Assembly (NCBI RefSeq): GCF_900108225.1
Contig: NZ_FNUZ01000003.1
Span: forward strand, 372,001 to 436,000
Length of the DNA stretch: 64,000 bases
Source of the DNA: Thalassococcus halodurans
Lineage (GTDB): Bacteria > Pseudomonadota > Alphaproteobacteria > Rhodobacterales > Rhodobacteraceae
Direction of reading: 5' to 3'
Position numbers and translations under genes: made by a program. The notes below the pieces were generated by a model. The model made no database searches, was not told the origin of the DNA, and saw nothing but the letters and a program-made list of their open reading frames with translations. Shown piece by piece: positions 43,543 to 52,961 of the stretch. The stretch's first letter is position 1, and every line of letters starts with the position of its first letter.

Positions 43543-44538
43543 TTATTCCAGAGCCGCGTCTGTGATATCCAGAGTGTAGGCACCGGTCGGCTCGACCGTG
43601 ATAACCGGATCGGAACCGCCCGCCAAAAGCGTCTGAACTGTGCGCTCATAATCCGCCGGATCAAGCGCGCCATTCGAACCTGCTGTCAGCTTGGCCACTT
43701 CGCCCATCATGCGGATCTGGTGTTCTTCGGTCTGTGCGCCGGCCTCGTCATAATCCAGAACGATCATGGCTGCGTCTTCGGGGTTTTCTTCGGCCCACTT
43801 CCAGCCCTTCATCGAGGCCTTCACGAAACGCACCATTTTGTCTTTGAAGGCCGGATCAGCAAGGTTTTCTTCCAGCACGTAAAGGCCGTCTTCCAGTGTG
43901 GCGACGCCCTGATCTTCGTACTTGAAGGTGACCAGTTCGTCGGGCGACACGCCCGAGTCGATGACCTGCCAGTATTCGTTATAGGTCATGGTGGAAATGC
44001 AGTCCGCCTGACGCTGAAGCAGCGGATCCACGTTGAAGCCCTGCTTCAGAACCTCGACACCGTTTTCGTCTTTACCATCTGTTTCGATGCCAAGTTGCGC
44101 CATCCAGCTGAGGAACGGGAATTCGTTGCCAAAGAACCAGACGCCCAGCGTGCGGTCCACCAGCGACTCGGGTCCTTCGATGCCCACATCGCCCCAGCAG
44201 GTCAGCATCATGCCAGAGGATTTGAACGGCTGTGCGATGTTCACCAGCGGCAGGCCCTTTTCACGGGCAGCCAGCGCGGCGGGCATCCATTCAACGGTTA
44301 CATCCGCACCGCCACCTGCGATGACTTGGGTCGGTGCGATATCAGGGCCACCGGGCAGCACGGTGACGTTCAGGCCCTCTTCTTCGTAGAAACCCTGTTC
44401 AAGCGCCACATAGTAGCCCGCGAACTGGGCCTGCGTGACCCATTTCAGCTGAAGCGTGACGTCTTCGAGATGACTTGCAGCCATAACTGGGCTTGCCAGC
44501 CCCAGTGCAGCCGCTGCAGCGTAGATGTAATTTTTCAT
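43543..44538 (-). CDS. NMT1/THI5-family substrate-binding protein (probable pyrimidine transporter)
   Basis: 331 residues. The signal peptide ends at VMA|AS, so periplasmic. The NMT1/THI5 fold is shown by VTLQLKWVTQAQFAGYYVALEQGFYEEEGL and PGGPDIAPTQVIAGGGADV. Members bind pyrimidine-like molecules; genomic linkage to preT-preA and dihydropyrimidinase suggests uracil, thymine or a dihydropyrimidine. AGGAGG precedes the ATG. It is the last gene of the leftward operon. Confidence 0.9.
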   Translation of the reverse strand: MKNYIYAAAAALGLASPVMAASHLEDVTLQLKWVTQAQFAGYYVALEQGFYEEEGLNVTVLPGGPDIAPTQVIAGGGADVTVEWMPAALAAREKGLPLVNIAQPFKSSGMMLTCWGDVGIEGPESLVDRTLGVWFFGNEFPFLSWMAQLGIETDGKDENGVEVLKQGFNVDPLLQRQADCISTMTYNEYWQVIDSGVSPDELVTFKYEDQGVATLEDGLYVLEENLADPAFKDKMVRFVKASMKGWKWAEENPEDAAMIVLDYDEAGAQTEEHQIRMMGEVAKLTAGSNGALDPADYERTVQTLLAGGSDPVITVEPTGAYTLDITDAALE

Positions 44539-44583
44539 GTCGACCTCCTAGTCGGATATGCGTTTTAGCATCGCAGCCTGAAC

Positions 44584-45435
44584 TTATTGTTTTGCCCTCT
44601 GACTGGGGTGCCAGAATGTCACCCGTTGTTCGAGGAAAGTCACCGCGCCATAGAAAAGGCTGCCAGCTATTGCGGCGGCGACAATTTCGGCCCAGACCAT
44701 GTCCAGCGCCAGTTGACCGACCGAAGTCGAGATACGGAACCCCATGCCTCGTGTCGGTGATCCAAAGAACTCGGCCACGATCGCACCGATCAGGGCCAAG
44801 GTGGTGGTAATTTTCAGACCGTTGAAGATAAACGGCATCGCGGCGGGCAGGCGCAGTTTGAAGAGCGTCTGGAAATAGCCCGCCCCATAGGTGCGCATCA
44901 GATCGCGCTGCATGGCCGTCGTGTCGCGCAAGCCCGCAACGGTGTTCACCAGCATCGGGAAGAAAACCATGATGACAACGACTGCCGCCTTGGACTGCCA
45001 GTCGAAACCGAACCACATCACAAGGATGGGTGCAGTCCCAACGATCGGCAGGGCGGCCATGAAGTTGCCAACAGGCAGCAGACCTTCGCGCAGGAACTGG
45101 TAACGATCCACAAGGATCGCCAGAAGGAAGCCCGCGCCGCACCCGATCAGATAGCCGGACAGCGCACCCTTGACGAACGTCTGAACGAAATCGCCCCAGA
45201 CCACGTCCAGATTGGCAACCAGAGTGCTGGCAATCTGTGTAGGCGGCGGCAGGATTACAGCCGGAACCCCCGCACCACGCACGATCAGTTCCCAGCATAC
45301 AAGAATGGTGACGCCAAAAATTGCAGGCACAGCAATCGACACCCAACGCTGTTTCGCGAAAGGCCCGTTGGCCAGATAGCCATTCAGGCCCCACGCGGCG
45401 ATCCAGAAGATGAAGGCAAGAACAACAAGGATCAT
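44584..45435 (-). CDS. ABC transporter permease for the pyrimidine importer
   Basis: 283 residues with six or seven hydrophobic segments. The SsuC/TauC-type core includes LPPPTQIASTLVANL and the EAA loop LMRTYGAGYFQTLFKLRLPAAMPFIFNGLKI. Pairs with the neighbouring permease, ATPase and NMT1 binding protein. The start overlaps the upstream permease stop by four bases (ATGA). Confidence 0.88.
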   Translation of the reverse strand: MILVVLAFIFWIAAWGLNGYLANGPFAKQRWVSIAVPAIFGVTILVCWELIVRGAGVPAVILPPPTQIASTLVANLDVVWGDFVQTFVKGALSGYLIGCGAGFLLAILVDRYQFLREGLLPVGNFMAALPIVGTAPILVMWFGFDWQSKAAVVVIMVFFPMLVNTVAGLRDTTAMQRDLMRTYGAGYFQTLFKLRLPAAMPFIFNGLKITTTLALIGAIVAEFFGSPTRGMGFRISTSVGQLALDMVWAEIVAAAIAGSLFYGAVTFLEQRVTFWHPSQRAKQ

Positions 45436-46379
45436 GTCAGCATCCCCATTCTTGTCAGCGTCCGCTTTTCAAGCCAGCCGATCAGCCATACCAGAAGCGC
45501 GGCCATACCTGCGGCAACAAACAGCGCTGCCCAGATTTGTTCTGTCTGACCATAGTAAGACCCGCCCAACATGCGTGCGCCAAGGCCGCCGCGTTGAACC
45601 GGCAGTTCGCCCACAATGGCACCCACCAAAGACGCCGCGATACCGATTTTCAGCGACGTGAACAGGTAAGGCACTGAGGATGGCAGGCGCAATTTCCAGA
45701 AGGTCTGGGACTTTGTGGCGTTGTAGGTTTTCAGCAGGTCCAACTGCATGTGATCCGGTGCGCGCAGGCCTTTGACCATACCCACGACGACAGGAAAGAA
45801 ACTGAGGTATGCGCTGATGATGGCTTTGGGGATCAGTCCGTTGATGCCGACAGAATACAGCACGACGATAATCATGGGCGCGAGCGCGACGATGGGGATG
45901 GTCTGGCTGATGATCGCCCATGGCATCACGCTCATATCCATGACACGGGAATGCACAATGCCGACGGCCAGCAAGACGCCCAGACCGGCACCAATCAGAA
46001 AACCGACAAACGTGGCGCTGAGAGTGATCCAGCCGTGATAGATCAAAGACCGCTTCGACAGGCTGCCCGAGCGAACGATGCCGCGACGTCCGTTGACCTC
46101 TTCCTCCCACGTGCTTTTCCAAAGCTCGGCGGTGATCTGGTGCGGCGAAGGCAGGCGTGCGCGGTCCTGTGACCAGCTTCCGCTTAAGGCATCGGTATTG
46201 CGCAAAACCAGCGCCAGATGCCCCATATCGCGCCGTTCAGCCGCGCTGGGCGGGTCAATGGTGACACCTGCGCGTTCGGCGGTTGTCAGCACCTCTTTCA
46301 CGTTCATCGGGATACAGGCGATATACCACACCGCCAGAAGCGCGATCACCACGGTCAGGACTGGCAATAGGCGCTTCAT
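45432..46379 (-). CDS. ABC transporter permease for the pyrimidine importer, second subunit
   Basis: 315 residues. A first transmembrane helix (LLPVLTVVIALLAVWYIACI) is followed by a large periplasmic stretch (about residues 30-110) and then the SsuC-like core with LLKTYNATKSQTFWKLRLPSSVPYLFTSLKIG as EAA loop. The periplasmic stretch is unusual for the family and could touch the binding protein. It lies one base after the ATPase gene and overlaps the next permease gene. Confidence 0.87.
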   Translation of the reverse strand: MKRLLPVLTVVIALLAVWYIACIPMNVKEVLTTAERAGVTIDPPSAAERRDMGHLALVLRNTDALSGSWSQDRARLPSPHQITAELWKSTWEEEVNGRRGIVRSGSLSKRSLIYHGWITLSATFVGFLIGAGLGVLLAVGIVHSRVMDMSVMPWAIISQTIPIVALAPMIIVVLYSVGINGLIPKAIISAYLSFFPVVVGMVKGLRAPDHMQLDLLKTYNATKSQTFWKLRLPSSVPYLFTSLKIGIAASLVGAIVGELPVQRGGLGARMLGGSYYGQTEQIWAALFVAAGMAALLVWLIGWLEKRTLTRMGMLT

Positions 46380-46380
46380 C

Positions 46381-47157
46381 CTAGACCTCCGATCCTGCCT
46401 TCAGGCCTTCGCGGACACGGTGAGCGATCTCGATGAATTCCTTTGAATCGCGAATTTCCAAGGGGCGTTCACGGGGCAACGTGCTTTCAATCACATCGGT
46501 GATCCGGCCAGGACGCGGCGACATGACGACGATTTTGGTCGAAAGAAACACGGCCTCGGGGATCGAGTGGGTGACAAAGCCCACAGTTTTACCTGTGCGG
46601 TCCCACAGCTTAAGCAGTTCTGCGTTCAGGTGGTCGCGCACGATTTCATCCAGTGCGCCAAAGGGTTCGTCCATCAGCAGGATATCGGCATCAAAGGCGA
46701 GCGCGCGCGCGATAGACGCGCGTTGCTGCATGCCGCCAGACAACTGCCATGGGAATTTCTTTTCGAAACCCGCAAGGTCGACCAGCTCCAGCGTGCGCTG
46801 AACCTGCTCGGCCTGCTTTTGTTTGGAATAGCCCATGATTTCCAGCGGCAAGCGGATGTTGCCGCCGATGGTGCGCCACGGGTACAGACCCGCGGCCTGA
46901 AACACATAGCCGTAGGCGCGGGCCTTACGCGCGTTATCGGGCGACATGCCGTTAACGGTCAGTGACCCGCCGGTGGGAGTTTCCAAGCCCGCGATGCAGC
47001 GTAGAAACGTGGTCTTGCCGCAGCCAGACGGCCCAATGAAGGAAACAAAATCGCCCTGCTGGATATCAAGGTTCACGCCTTTCAGCGCATGGACAGGTCC
47101 GTCATTCGTTTCAAACGTGAGGTTCAGGTCCTTGGCCTGAATCACAGGGGTCTTCAT
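46381..47157 (-). CDS. ABC transporter ATPase for the pyrimidine importer
   Basis: 258 residues of SsuB/TauB type. Walker A is GPSGCGKTTFLRC, signature LSGGMQQRASIARAL, Walker B ILLMDEPFGALD and switch His FVTHSIPEAVFLS. An AGGAAGA site precedes the ATG. It energises the two permeases downstream. The gene order ATPase, permease, permease, binding protein continues the catabolic genes. Confidence 0.92.
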   Translation of the reverse strand: MKTPVIQAKDLNLTFETNDGPVHALKGVNLDIQQGDFVSFIGPSGCGKTTFLRCIAGLETPTGGSLTVNGMSPDNARKARAYGYVFQAAGLYPWRTIGGNIRLPLEIMGYSKQKQAEQVQRTLELVDLAGFEKKFPWQLSGGMQQRASIARALAFDADILLMDEPFGALDEIVRDHLNAELLKLWDRTGKTVGFVTHSIPEAVFLSTKIVVMSPRPGRITDVIESTLPRERPLEIRDSKEFIEIAHRVREGLKAGSEV

Positions 47158-47202
47158 AGGGTCTTCCTTGCTTGGGTGTCTGGCTGGGGATGGGTTTACA
47201 GA

Positions 47203-48657
47203 TCAAACACCGGTTGCGGGTATTCCTGTTCGCTCGACCGGACGGGGCGAGGTCAGTTCTTTCCAAGTGCTGAGGGCGCGGTTCACAGGCGTGTTGGGCT
47301 CACGTTTGACGAACTCGCCATGGCCTTCCTGCGTCTTGATTTCGCCATCCATCACGGCAACCTGTCCACGGGTCAGCGTGTAGCGCGGCAGGCCTTTAAC
47401 CTTTTTGCCCTCGAACACGTTGTAATCGATTGCAGACTGCTGGGTGCTGCTGGTGATGGTTTTTTCCTTCTCAGGGTCCCAAACAACAAGGTCTGCATCC
47501 GCACCAACCAGAACCGCGCCTTTTTTCGGATAGCAGTTCAGGATTTTCGCGATGTTGGTCGAGGTTACAGCGACGAATTCGTTCGGGGTCAGGCGGCCTG
47601 TGCCTACACCGTATGTCCAAAGCATCGGCATTCGGTCCTCAAGCCCGCCGGTTCCGTTCGGGATCTTTGTGAAGTCACCGACGCCATAGCGTTTCTGCTC
47701 GGTCGTGAATGCACAGTGGTCGGTTGCCACGACGGAAAGAGAGCCGGACTGAAGACCGGCCCACAGGCTATCCTGATGCTGTTTATTGCGGAACGGGGGC
47801 GACATGACGCGGCGCGCGGCATGGTCCCAATCAGTATTGAAGTATTCGCTTTCGTCCAAGGTCAGGTGCTGGATCAGCGGTTCACCCCAAACGCGCTTGC
47901 CCTGCTGGCGGGCGCGGCGGATCGCTTCGTGGGATTCCTCGCAAGAGGTGTGGACAACATAGAGCGGCACACCCGCCATATCGGCGATCATGATCGCGCG
48001 GTTGGTTGCTTCGCCTTCGACCTGCGGGGGGCGGGAATAGGCGTGGGCTTCGGGGCCTGTGTTGCCCTCTGCCAGAAGCTTGGCGGACAATTCTGCAACC
48101 ACATCGCCGTTTTCAGCGTGCACCATGGCGATGCCGCCCAGATCGGCGAGACGGTTGAACGATGCGTAAAGTTCATCATCGTTGACCATCAATGCGCCTT
48201 TGTAGGCCATGAAATGCTTAAAGGTGTTGATACCGCGATCCTTGATCACGGTTTCCATTTCATCAAAGACCTGTTCGCTCCACCACGTGACGGCCATATG
48301 GAAGGAATAGTCACAATTCGCACGGGTCGATTTGTTGTCCCACATCTGGATCGCGTCCAGCAGGCCCTGACCCGGCGACGGCAGCGCGAAGTCGACAACC
48401 ATAGTGGTGCCACCGGACAGCGCCGCGCGCGTGCCACTTTCGAAATCATCGCTGGAGTATGTGCCCATAAACGGCATCTCGAGATGCGTGTGCGGATCGA
48501 TACCACCCGGCATTACGTAGCAGCCTGTGGCGTCCAATACCTCATCACCCGAAAGGCCTTGCCCGATTTCAATGATCTGGCCGTTCTCAATCAGAACATC
48601 TGCTTTGTAGGTCAGGTCGTGCGTGACGACCGTTCCGTTCTTGATCACAGTGGTCAT
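47203..48657 (-). CDS. hydA: Dihydropyrimidinase
   Basis: 484 residues. Opens dihydrouracil or dihydrothymine to the N-carbamoyl beta-amino acid. The amidohydrolase metal site is GIDPHTHLEMPFMG near residue 56, the carboxylated Lys lies in FKHFMAYKGALM, His in MVHAENGD and VVHTSCEES, and Asp in VVATDHCAF. The ATG at 48657 has GAGGAG upstream; the frame is open further with no site. It follows the amidohydrolase gene in the same operon. Confidence 0.95.
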   Translation of the reverse strand: MTTVIKNGTVVTHDLTYKADVLIENGQIIEIGQGLSGDEVLDATGCYVMPGGIDPHTHLEMPFMGTYSSDDFESGTRAALSGGTTMVVDFALPSPGQGLLDAIQMWDNKSTRANCDYSFHMAVTWWSEQVFDEMETVIKDRGINTFKHFMAYKGALMVNDDELYASFNRLADLGGIAMVHAENGDVVAELSAKLLAEGNTGPEAHAYSRPPQVEGEATNRAIMIADMAGVPLYVVHTSCEESHEAIRRARQQGKRVWGEPLIQHLTLDESEYFNTDWDHAARRVMSPPFRNKQHQDSLWAGLQSGSLSVVATDHCAFTTEQKRYGVGDFTKIPNGTGGLEDRMPMLWTYGVGTGRLTPNEFVAVTSTNIAKILNCYPKKGAVLVGADADLVVWDPEKEKTITSSTQQSAIDYNVFEGKKVKGLPRYTLTRGQVAVMDGEIKTQEGHGEFVKREPNTPVNRALSTWKELTSPRPVERTGIPATGV

Positions 48658-48712
48658 GGAAATACTCCTCGGATCATTGAATTCGTATAGCTTATCGGTT
48701 TGTGCCGTTCTG

Positions 48713-49963
48713 TCACGATACGATCTCGGCCGTTTCGACCACGGCGTGCAGAAGAACGTCTGCACCTGCGGTGGCCCATTCTTTCGAAATCTCTTCGGCT
48801 TCGTTGTGGCTTAGGCCATCGACACAAGGGCACATCACCATCGCGGTCGGTGCCACCTGATTGATCCAGCAGGCATCGTGCCCAGCGCCCGAAATGATGT
48901 TCATGTGGGAATACCCCAGACGTTCCGCCGCGCCGCGAATAGCACTAACGCAATCATCGTCAAAAGCTACGGGGTCAAAGCCGCCGACCTTTTCGAATTC
49001 AATCGTCAGGCCCATGTCTGCGGCGATTTTTTGGCCCTCTTCATGCAGGCGCTTTTCCATGTCCTGAATGACCGCCAGATCAGGCGAGCGGAAATCGACA
49101 GTGAACACGACCTTACCGGGGATCACATTGCGCGAGTTCGGGTAGACATCGATGTGGCCCGCGGCGCCCACAGCGTGGGGTTTGTGGGACCATGCGATTT
49201 CATCGACCTTTTCCAGAATGCGCGCCATACCAAGGCCCGCGTTCTTGCGCATCGGCATCGGGGTCGAGCCTGTGTGCGCATCTTTGCCGGTGATCGTGAC
49301 CTGTATCCACGCCAGGCCCTGGCCATGTGTCACGACGCCGATGTCCTTACCCTCGGCCTCTAGGATCGGGCCCTGTTCGATGTGGAGTTCGAAAAATGCG
49401 TGCATCTTGCGGGCACCGACGGGTTCGTCCCCACGCCAGCCGATCCGGTCCAGTTCATCGCCAAACCGTTTTCCCTGAGCATCCGTACGGTCTTCGGCCC
49501 AGTCTTGGGTGTGAACACCGGCAAACACACCCGAGGCCAGCATGGCAGGGGCAAAGCGCGTGCCTTCTTCGTTGGTCCAGTTTGTCACGACAATGGGGTG
49601 TTTGGTTTTGATGCCCATGTCATTTAGCGACCGGATCACCTCTAGGCCGCCTAAAACGCCCAGAACACCGTCGTATTTGCCGCCGGTGGGCTGTGTATCA
49701 AGGTGAGAGCCGACGTAAACAGGCAGCGCGTCCGGATCGGTGCCTTCGCGGCGGGCGAACATGTTGCCCATGGTATCGACGCCCATCGTACAGCCCGCGT
49801 CGTCGCACCATTGCTTGAATAGTGCGCGGCCTTCGCCGTCGGCGTCGGTCAGCGTCTGGCGGTTGTTACCACCTGCAACACCTGGGCCGATTTTGGCCAT
49901 ATCCATCAGGCTGTCCCAAAGACGGTCGCCATTGATCCGCAGGTTTTCACCGGGTGCGGGCAT
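48713..49963 (-). CDS. Zn-dependent N-carbamoyl-beta-alanine amidohydrolase
   Basis: 416 residues of the M20/AmaB (HyuC) hydantoinase-carbamoylase family. Metal ligands appear in YVGSHLDTQPTGGKYDGVLG, NEEGTRFAP, HIEQGPILE and the C-terminal GAGHDACW and GLSHNEAEE. Placed with dihydropyrimidinase, its role is the last step: N-carbamoyl-beta-alanine to beta-alanine, CO2 and NH3. The second ATG (49963) has GGGAG eight bases upstream, better than the first at 49969. Allantoate amidohydrolase is an alternative substrate class. Confidence 0.9.
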   Translation of the reverse strand: MPAPGENLRINGDRLWDSLMDMAKIGPGVAGGNNRQTLTDADGEGRALFKQWCDDAGCTMGVDTMGNMFARREGTDPDALPVYVGSHLDTQPTGGKYDGVLGVLGGLEVIRSLNDMGIKTKHPIVVTNWTNEEGTRFAPAMLASGVFAGVHTQDWAEDRTDAQGKRFGDELDRIGWRGDEPVGARKMHAFFELHIEQGPILEAEGKDIGVVTHGQGLAWIQVTITGKDAHTGSTPMPMRKNAGLGMARILEKVDEIAWSHKPHAVGAAGHIDVYPNSRNVIPGKVVFTVDFRSPDLAVIQDMEKRLHEEGQKIAADMGLTIEFEKVGGFDPVAFDDDCVSAIRGAAERLGYSHMNIISGAGHDACWINQVAPTAMVMCPCVDGLSHNEAEEISKEWATAGADVLLHAVVETAEIVS

Positions 49964-50046
49964 AAGCATGTCTCCCTGTTGTCGTGCCCTATGCCTTTTG
50001 GCTTGGTCGGGCTTGGATCACTGGATCGCCACTAGGCGAACAGAAA

Positions 50047-50062
50047 CTGACCAGCCGGTCAA
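50047..50062. promoter_or_regulatory. RutR-like operator upstream of the pyrimidine amidohydrolase gene
   Basis: A perfect 14-base palindrome TGACC-AGCC-GGTCA. In its 16-base window it matches 12 of 14 defined positions of the RutR consensus TTGACCA-N2-TGGTCAA. It lies in the 185-bp gap between preA and the amidohydrolase gene, 84 bases before the latter. On the minus strand the TTGACC could also serve as a -35 element. The remaining gap holds no gene. Confidence 0.65.
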
Positions 50063-50148
50063 GATTTATTCTGTGCGCTCGCGGCCTGAGATTGGTTTGA
50101 GTGAGGCACTGCACAAATCTGCATCAAAGCCATGCAGAGCCCTGGTTT

Positions 50149-51453
50149 TTATTCCGCCGCCTGTGAGGACGGGTTGTTCGGATGCATCGTCCAGTTGGCG
50201 TATTCATCCTGAACGGTCTGGCCTGTGCGTGGGTCTGTTGCACCCGCTGGCATCCGTTCCATCGTGATGCAGCCTTCGATCGGGCAAACATCGACACACA
50301 GGTTACATGCCACGCATTCGGCATCATTGACCTCGAACACGCGGCCTTCCTTCATCCAGATGGCCTGGTGGCTGGTATCTTCGCACGCGATATAGCAGCG
50401 ACCGCATTTGATGCAGGCGTCCTGATCGATCTTGGCCTTGGCGATGTAGTTCAGGTTCAGATACTGCCAGTCGGTCACATTGGGCACGGCCTGACCGATG
50501 AAGTCAGAGGTCGATGTGTAGCCCTTTTTGTCCATCCATTCAGATAGACCAGTGATCATTTCCTGAACGATCTTGAAGCCATACGTCATCGCCGCCGTGC
50601 AGACCTGAACATTGCCTGCACCGAGCGACATGAATTCAGCAGCGTCGCGCCATGTGGTGACCCCGCCGATACCGCTGATGGGCAGACCATGTGTTTCCGG
50701 ATCGCGGGCAATTTCGGCCACCATATTCATCGCGATAGGCTTCACCGCGGGGCCACAATAGCCACCGTGGCTGCCTTTGCCGTCAATCGACGGTTCAGGG
50801 CTGAAGTTATCGAGGTTAACGGACGTGATGGACGAGATCGTGTTGATCAGGCTTACCGCGTCAGCACCGCCATTCTTTGCTGCGCGTGCAGGGTAGCGGA
50901 CGTCAGTGATGTTCGGCGTCAGCTTCACGATCACGGGACGGTCGTAGTATTTTTTACACCAGCGCGTGACCATCTCTATGTACTCGGGCACCTGACCAAC
51001 GGCGGCACCCATGCCCCGTTCGCTCATCCCGTGGGGGCAACCAAAGTTCAGTTCGATCCCGTCAGCGTTGGTTTCCTCGACACGCGGCAGGATCGCCTTC
51101 CAAGCTTCTTCCTCACACGGGACCATGATCGATGCGATCAGAGCGCGGTCCGGGTAATCGGCTTTGACGCGGGCCATTTCCTCAAGGTTGGTTTCCAAGG
51201 GACGGTCTGTGATCAGTTCGATGTTGTTCAGGCCCAGAAGGCGGCGATCAGCGCCATAGATCGCGCCATAGCGGGGGCCGTTCACGTTGACGATTGGGGG
51301 GCCTTCCGATCCCAGTGTTTTCCAGACAACACCGCCCCAGCCGGCCTCGAATGCGCGACGGACATTGTATTCTTTGTCCGTGGGAGGGGCAGAGGCCAGC
51401 CAGAACGGGTTCGGCGAAGTGATGCCCAAGAAATTGGTCGTAAGATCAGCCAT
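50149..51453 (-). CDS. preA: NAD-dependent dihydropyrimidine dehydrogenase, catalytic subunit PreA
   Basis: 434 residues. The FMN barrel resembles dihydroorotate dehydrogenases: NPFWLASAPPTDKEYNVRRAFEAGWGGVVWKT, INFGCPHG-type ELNFGCPHGMSERGMGAAVGQ with the catalytic Cys region, and GIGGVTTWRDAAEF. Two 4Fe-4S clusters lie near the C-terminus (CIKCGRCYIACED and CVACNLCVDVCPIEGC). It reduces uracil or thymine to the dihydro form with electrons from PreT. It follows preT by three bases. Confidence 0.95.
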   Translation of the reverse strand: MADLTTNFLGITSPNPFWLASAPPTDKEYNVRRAFEAGWGGVVWKTLGSEGPPIVNVNGPRYGAIYGADRRLLGLNNIELITDRPLETNLEEMARVKADYPDRALIASIMVPCEEEAWKAILPRVEETNADGIELNFGCPHGMSERGMGAAVGQVPEYIEMVTRWCKKYYDRPVIVKLTPNITDVRYPARAAKNGGADAVSLINTISSITSVNLDNFSPEPSIDGKGSHGGYCGPAVKPIAMNMVAEIARDPETHGLPISGIGGVTTWRDAAEFMSLGAGNVQVCTAAMTYGFKIVQEMITGLSEWMDKKGYTSTSDFIGQAVPNVTDWQYLNLNYIAKAKIDQDACIKCGRCYIACEDTSHQAIWMKEGRVFEVNDAECVACNLCVDVCPIEGCITMERMPAGATDPRTGQTVQDEYANWTMHPNNPSSQAAE

Positions 51454-51456
51454 GGT

Positions 51457-52791
51457 TTACGCCTTTCCCATCAGAGTTTGATGAATGTCTTCTGCGGCAT
51501 CGCGGCCTTCCGCGACGGCGGTCACTGTCAGGTCTTCACCGCCCAGCGCGCAATCGCCACCGGCCCAGACGCCACCCACACTGGTACGCCCAGCGCCGGT
51601 GACAGCGATCTTGCCGCGTTCGATTTTCAGCTGTTCCGAAGTTTCGAGCGTTTGGCCAATCGCCTTGAACACCTGGTCTGCCGGAATTCGCATGGTTTCG
51701 CCGGTGCCCTGCAATCCGGTTGGCGTGTCGGCGGTGTACTCAAATTCAACCTCGACCACCGATCCGTTTCCGTGGAAGGCAACGGGCTGCAGATTATAGA
51801 GGATGCGAACGCCTTTCGAGGTCGCAAGGTCCTGTTCGAACTCGCTCGCTGCCATCCGATCTCGGCCACGGCGGTAGGCGATGGTAACGTTTTCAGCGCC
51901 AAGAAGTTTGGACTGAACAGCCGCATCAACAGCCGTCATACCACCCCCGATCACAACGACGTTTCGACCGATTGGCAGTGTTTTCAAATCATCTGTCTGG
52001 CGTAGCAGGCTGATGAAATCGACTGCATCGGTTACGCCGATTTTATCGGCGCCGCTTGCTGCCAGATCGTTTACGCCACCCAAGCCAATGGAAAGGAAGA
52101 CCGCGTCAAATTCCGAAGTCAGGTCGGACAGGTTCAGGCCCTGACCAAGTGCCTTTCCTGTTTCGATGGTGATGCCGCCGATTTTAAGAAGCCAGTCGAC
52201 CTCTTTCGCGGCGAAATCATCGGTGGATTTGTAAGCGGCAATGCCAAATTCGTTCAGGCCACCGGCCTTTGTGCTGGCCTCGTAGATGACCACGTCGTGG
52301 CCGCGCATCGCCAACCGGTGCGCACAGGCAAGTCCTGACGGGCCGGCCCCGACAACAGCCACGCGCTTGCCCGTATTGCCTTCACGCGCAAACGGATGAA
52401 TGCCTTGCGCCATCAGCGTGTCGGTCGCAAAGCGCTGAAGCTGGCCGATGATGACTGGTTTGCCCTCGGCCTCTTCCCGAACACATGCCTGTTCGCAAAG
52501 CGTTTCAGTGGGGCACACACGGGCGCACATGCCGCCAAGGATGTTCTGCGACAAAATCGTCTTTGCGGCGCCTTCGGGCTGGCCTGTTGCGATCTGGCGG
52601 ATGAACAGCGGGATGTCGATGTCGGTAGGACAGGCCGTGACGCAAGGGGCGTCGTGGCAGAAATAGCATCGGTCTGCGGCAACTGATGCTTCGTGTGGAT
52701 CAAGGGGGGCATGCAGGTCGGAAAAATTGTCAGCAAGCTGCTGTTCATTTAACCGTCCCGCAACAATTCCGGATGTTGTCGGACTGTTCAT
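51457..52791 (-). CDS. preT: Dihydropyrimidine dehydrogenase, flavin subunit PreT
   Basis: 444 residues, GltD-like. Cysteine motifs CYFCHDAPCVTACPTDI and CARVCPTETLCEQAC bind Fe-S clusters near the N-terminus. The FAD loop is VAVVGAGPSGLACAHRL, the NAD(H) loop VVVIGGGMTAVDAA, and the C-terminal GGVWAGGDCALGG closes FAD binding. It takes electrons from NAD(P)H and passes them to PreA. It is the first gene of the leftward pyrimidine set; the 170-base AT-rich upstream region should hold its promoter but I see no RutR-type palindrome there. Confidence 0.94.
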   Translation of the reverse strand: MNSPTTSGIVAGRLNEQQLADNFSDLHAPLDPHEASVAADRCYFCHDAPCVTACPTDIDIPLFIRQIATGQPEGAAKTILSQNILGGMCARVCPTETLCEQACVREEAEGKPVIIGQLQRFATDTLMAQGIHPFAREGNTGKRVAVVGAGPSGLACAHRLAMRGHDVVIYEASTKAGGLNEFGIAAYKSTDDFAAKEVDWLLKIGGITIETGKALGQGLNLSDLTSEFDAVFLSIGLGGVNDLAASGADKIGVTDAVDFISLLRQTDDLKTLPIGRNVVVIGGGMTAVDAAVQSKLLGAENVTIAYRRGRDRMAASEFEQDLATSKGVRILYNLQPVAFHGNGSVVEVEFEYTADTPTGLQGTGETMRIPADQVFKAIGQTLETSEQLKIERGKIAVTGAGRTSVGGVWAGGDCALGGEDLTVTAVAEGRDAAEDIHQTLMGKA

Positions 52792-52961
52792 TGGCTTTCC
52801 CTGCTAATTTTATTTTGGGTGTTTTAGCTGCACTCAGCTTGCTTCAATTCATTTTTTTATCAAACGGTAAATTTTTGAAATCAGGAAAAATCTTCAAAGA
52901 TGCTCAAAAGATTGGCAAAAATTCCCGCTCTTTGCCTGCAAAAACAACAGAATTCGACGAA

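Noticed and set aside
47089-48690. A 533-codon open frame on the plus strand opposite hydA
   Set aside because: It mirrors the dihydropyrimidinase gene, has no recognisable domains and no ribosome binding site; it is an artefact of GC-rich codon bias.
50689-52005. A 438-codon plus-strand frame opposite preA and preT
   Set aside because: It crosses two well-supported genes in antisense and has low-complexity His/Arg-rich composition typical of shadow frames.
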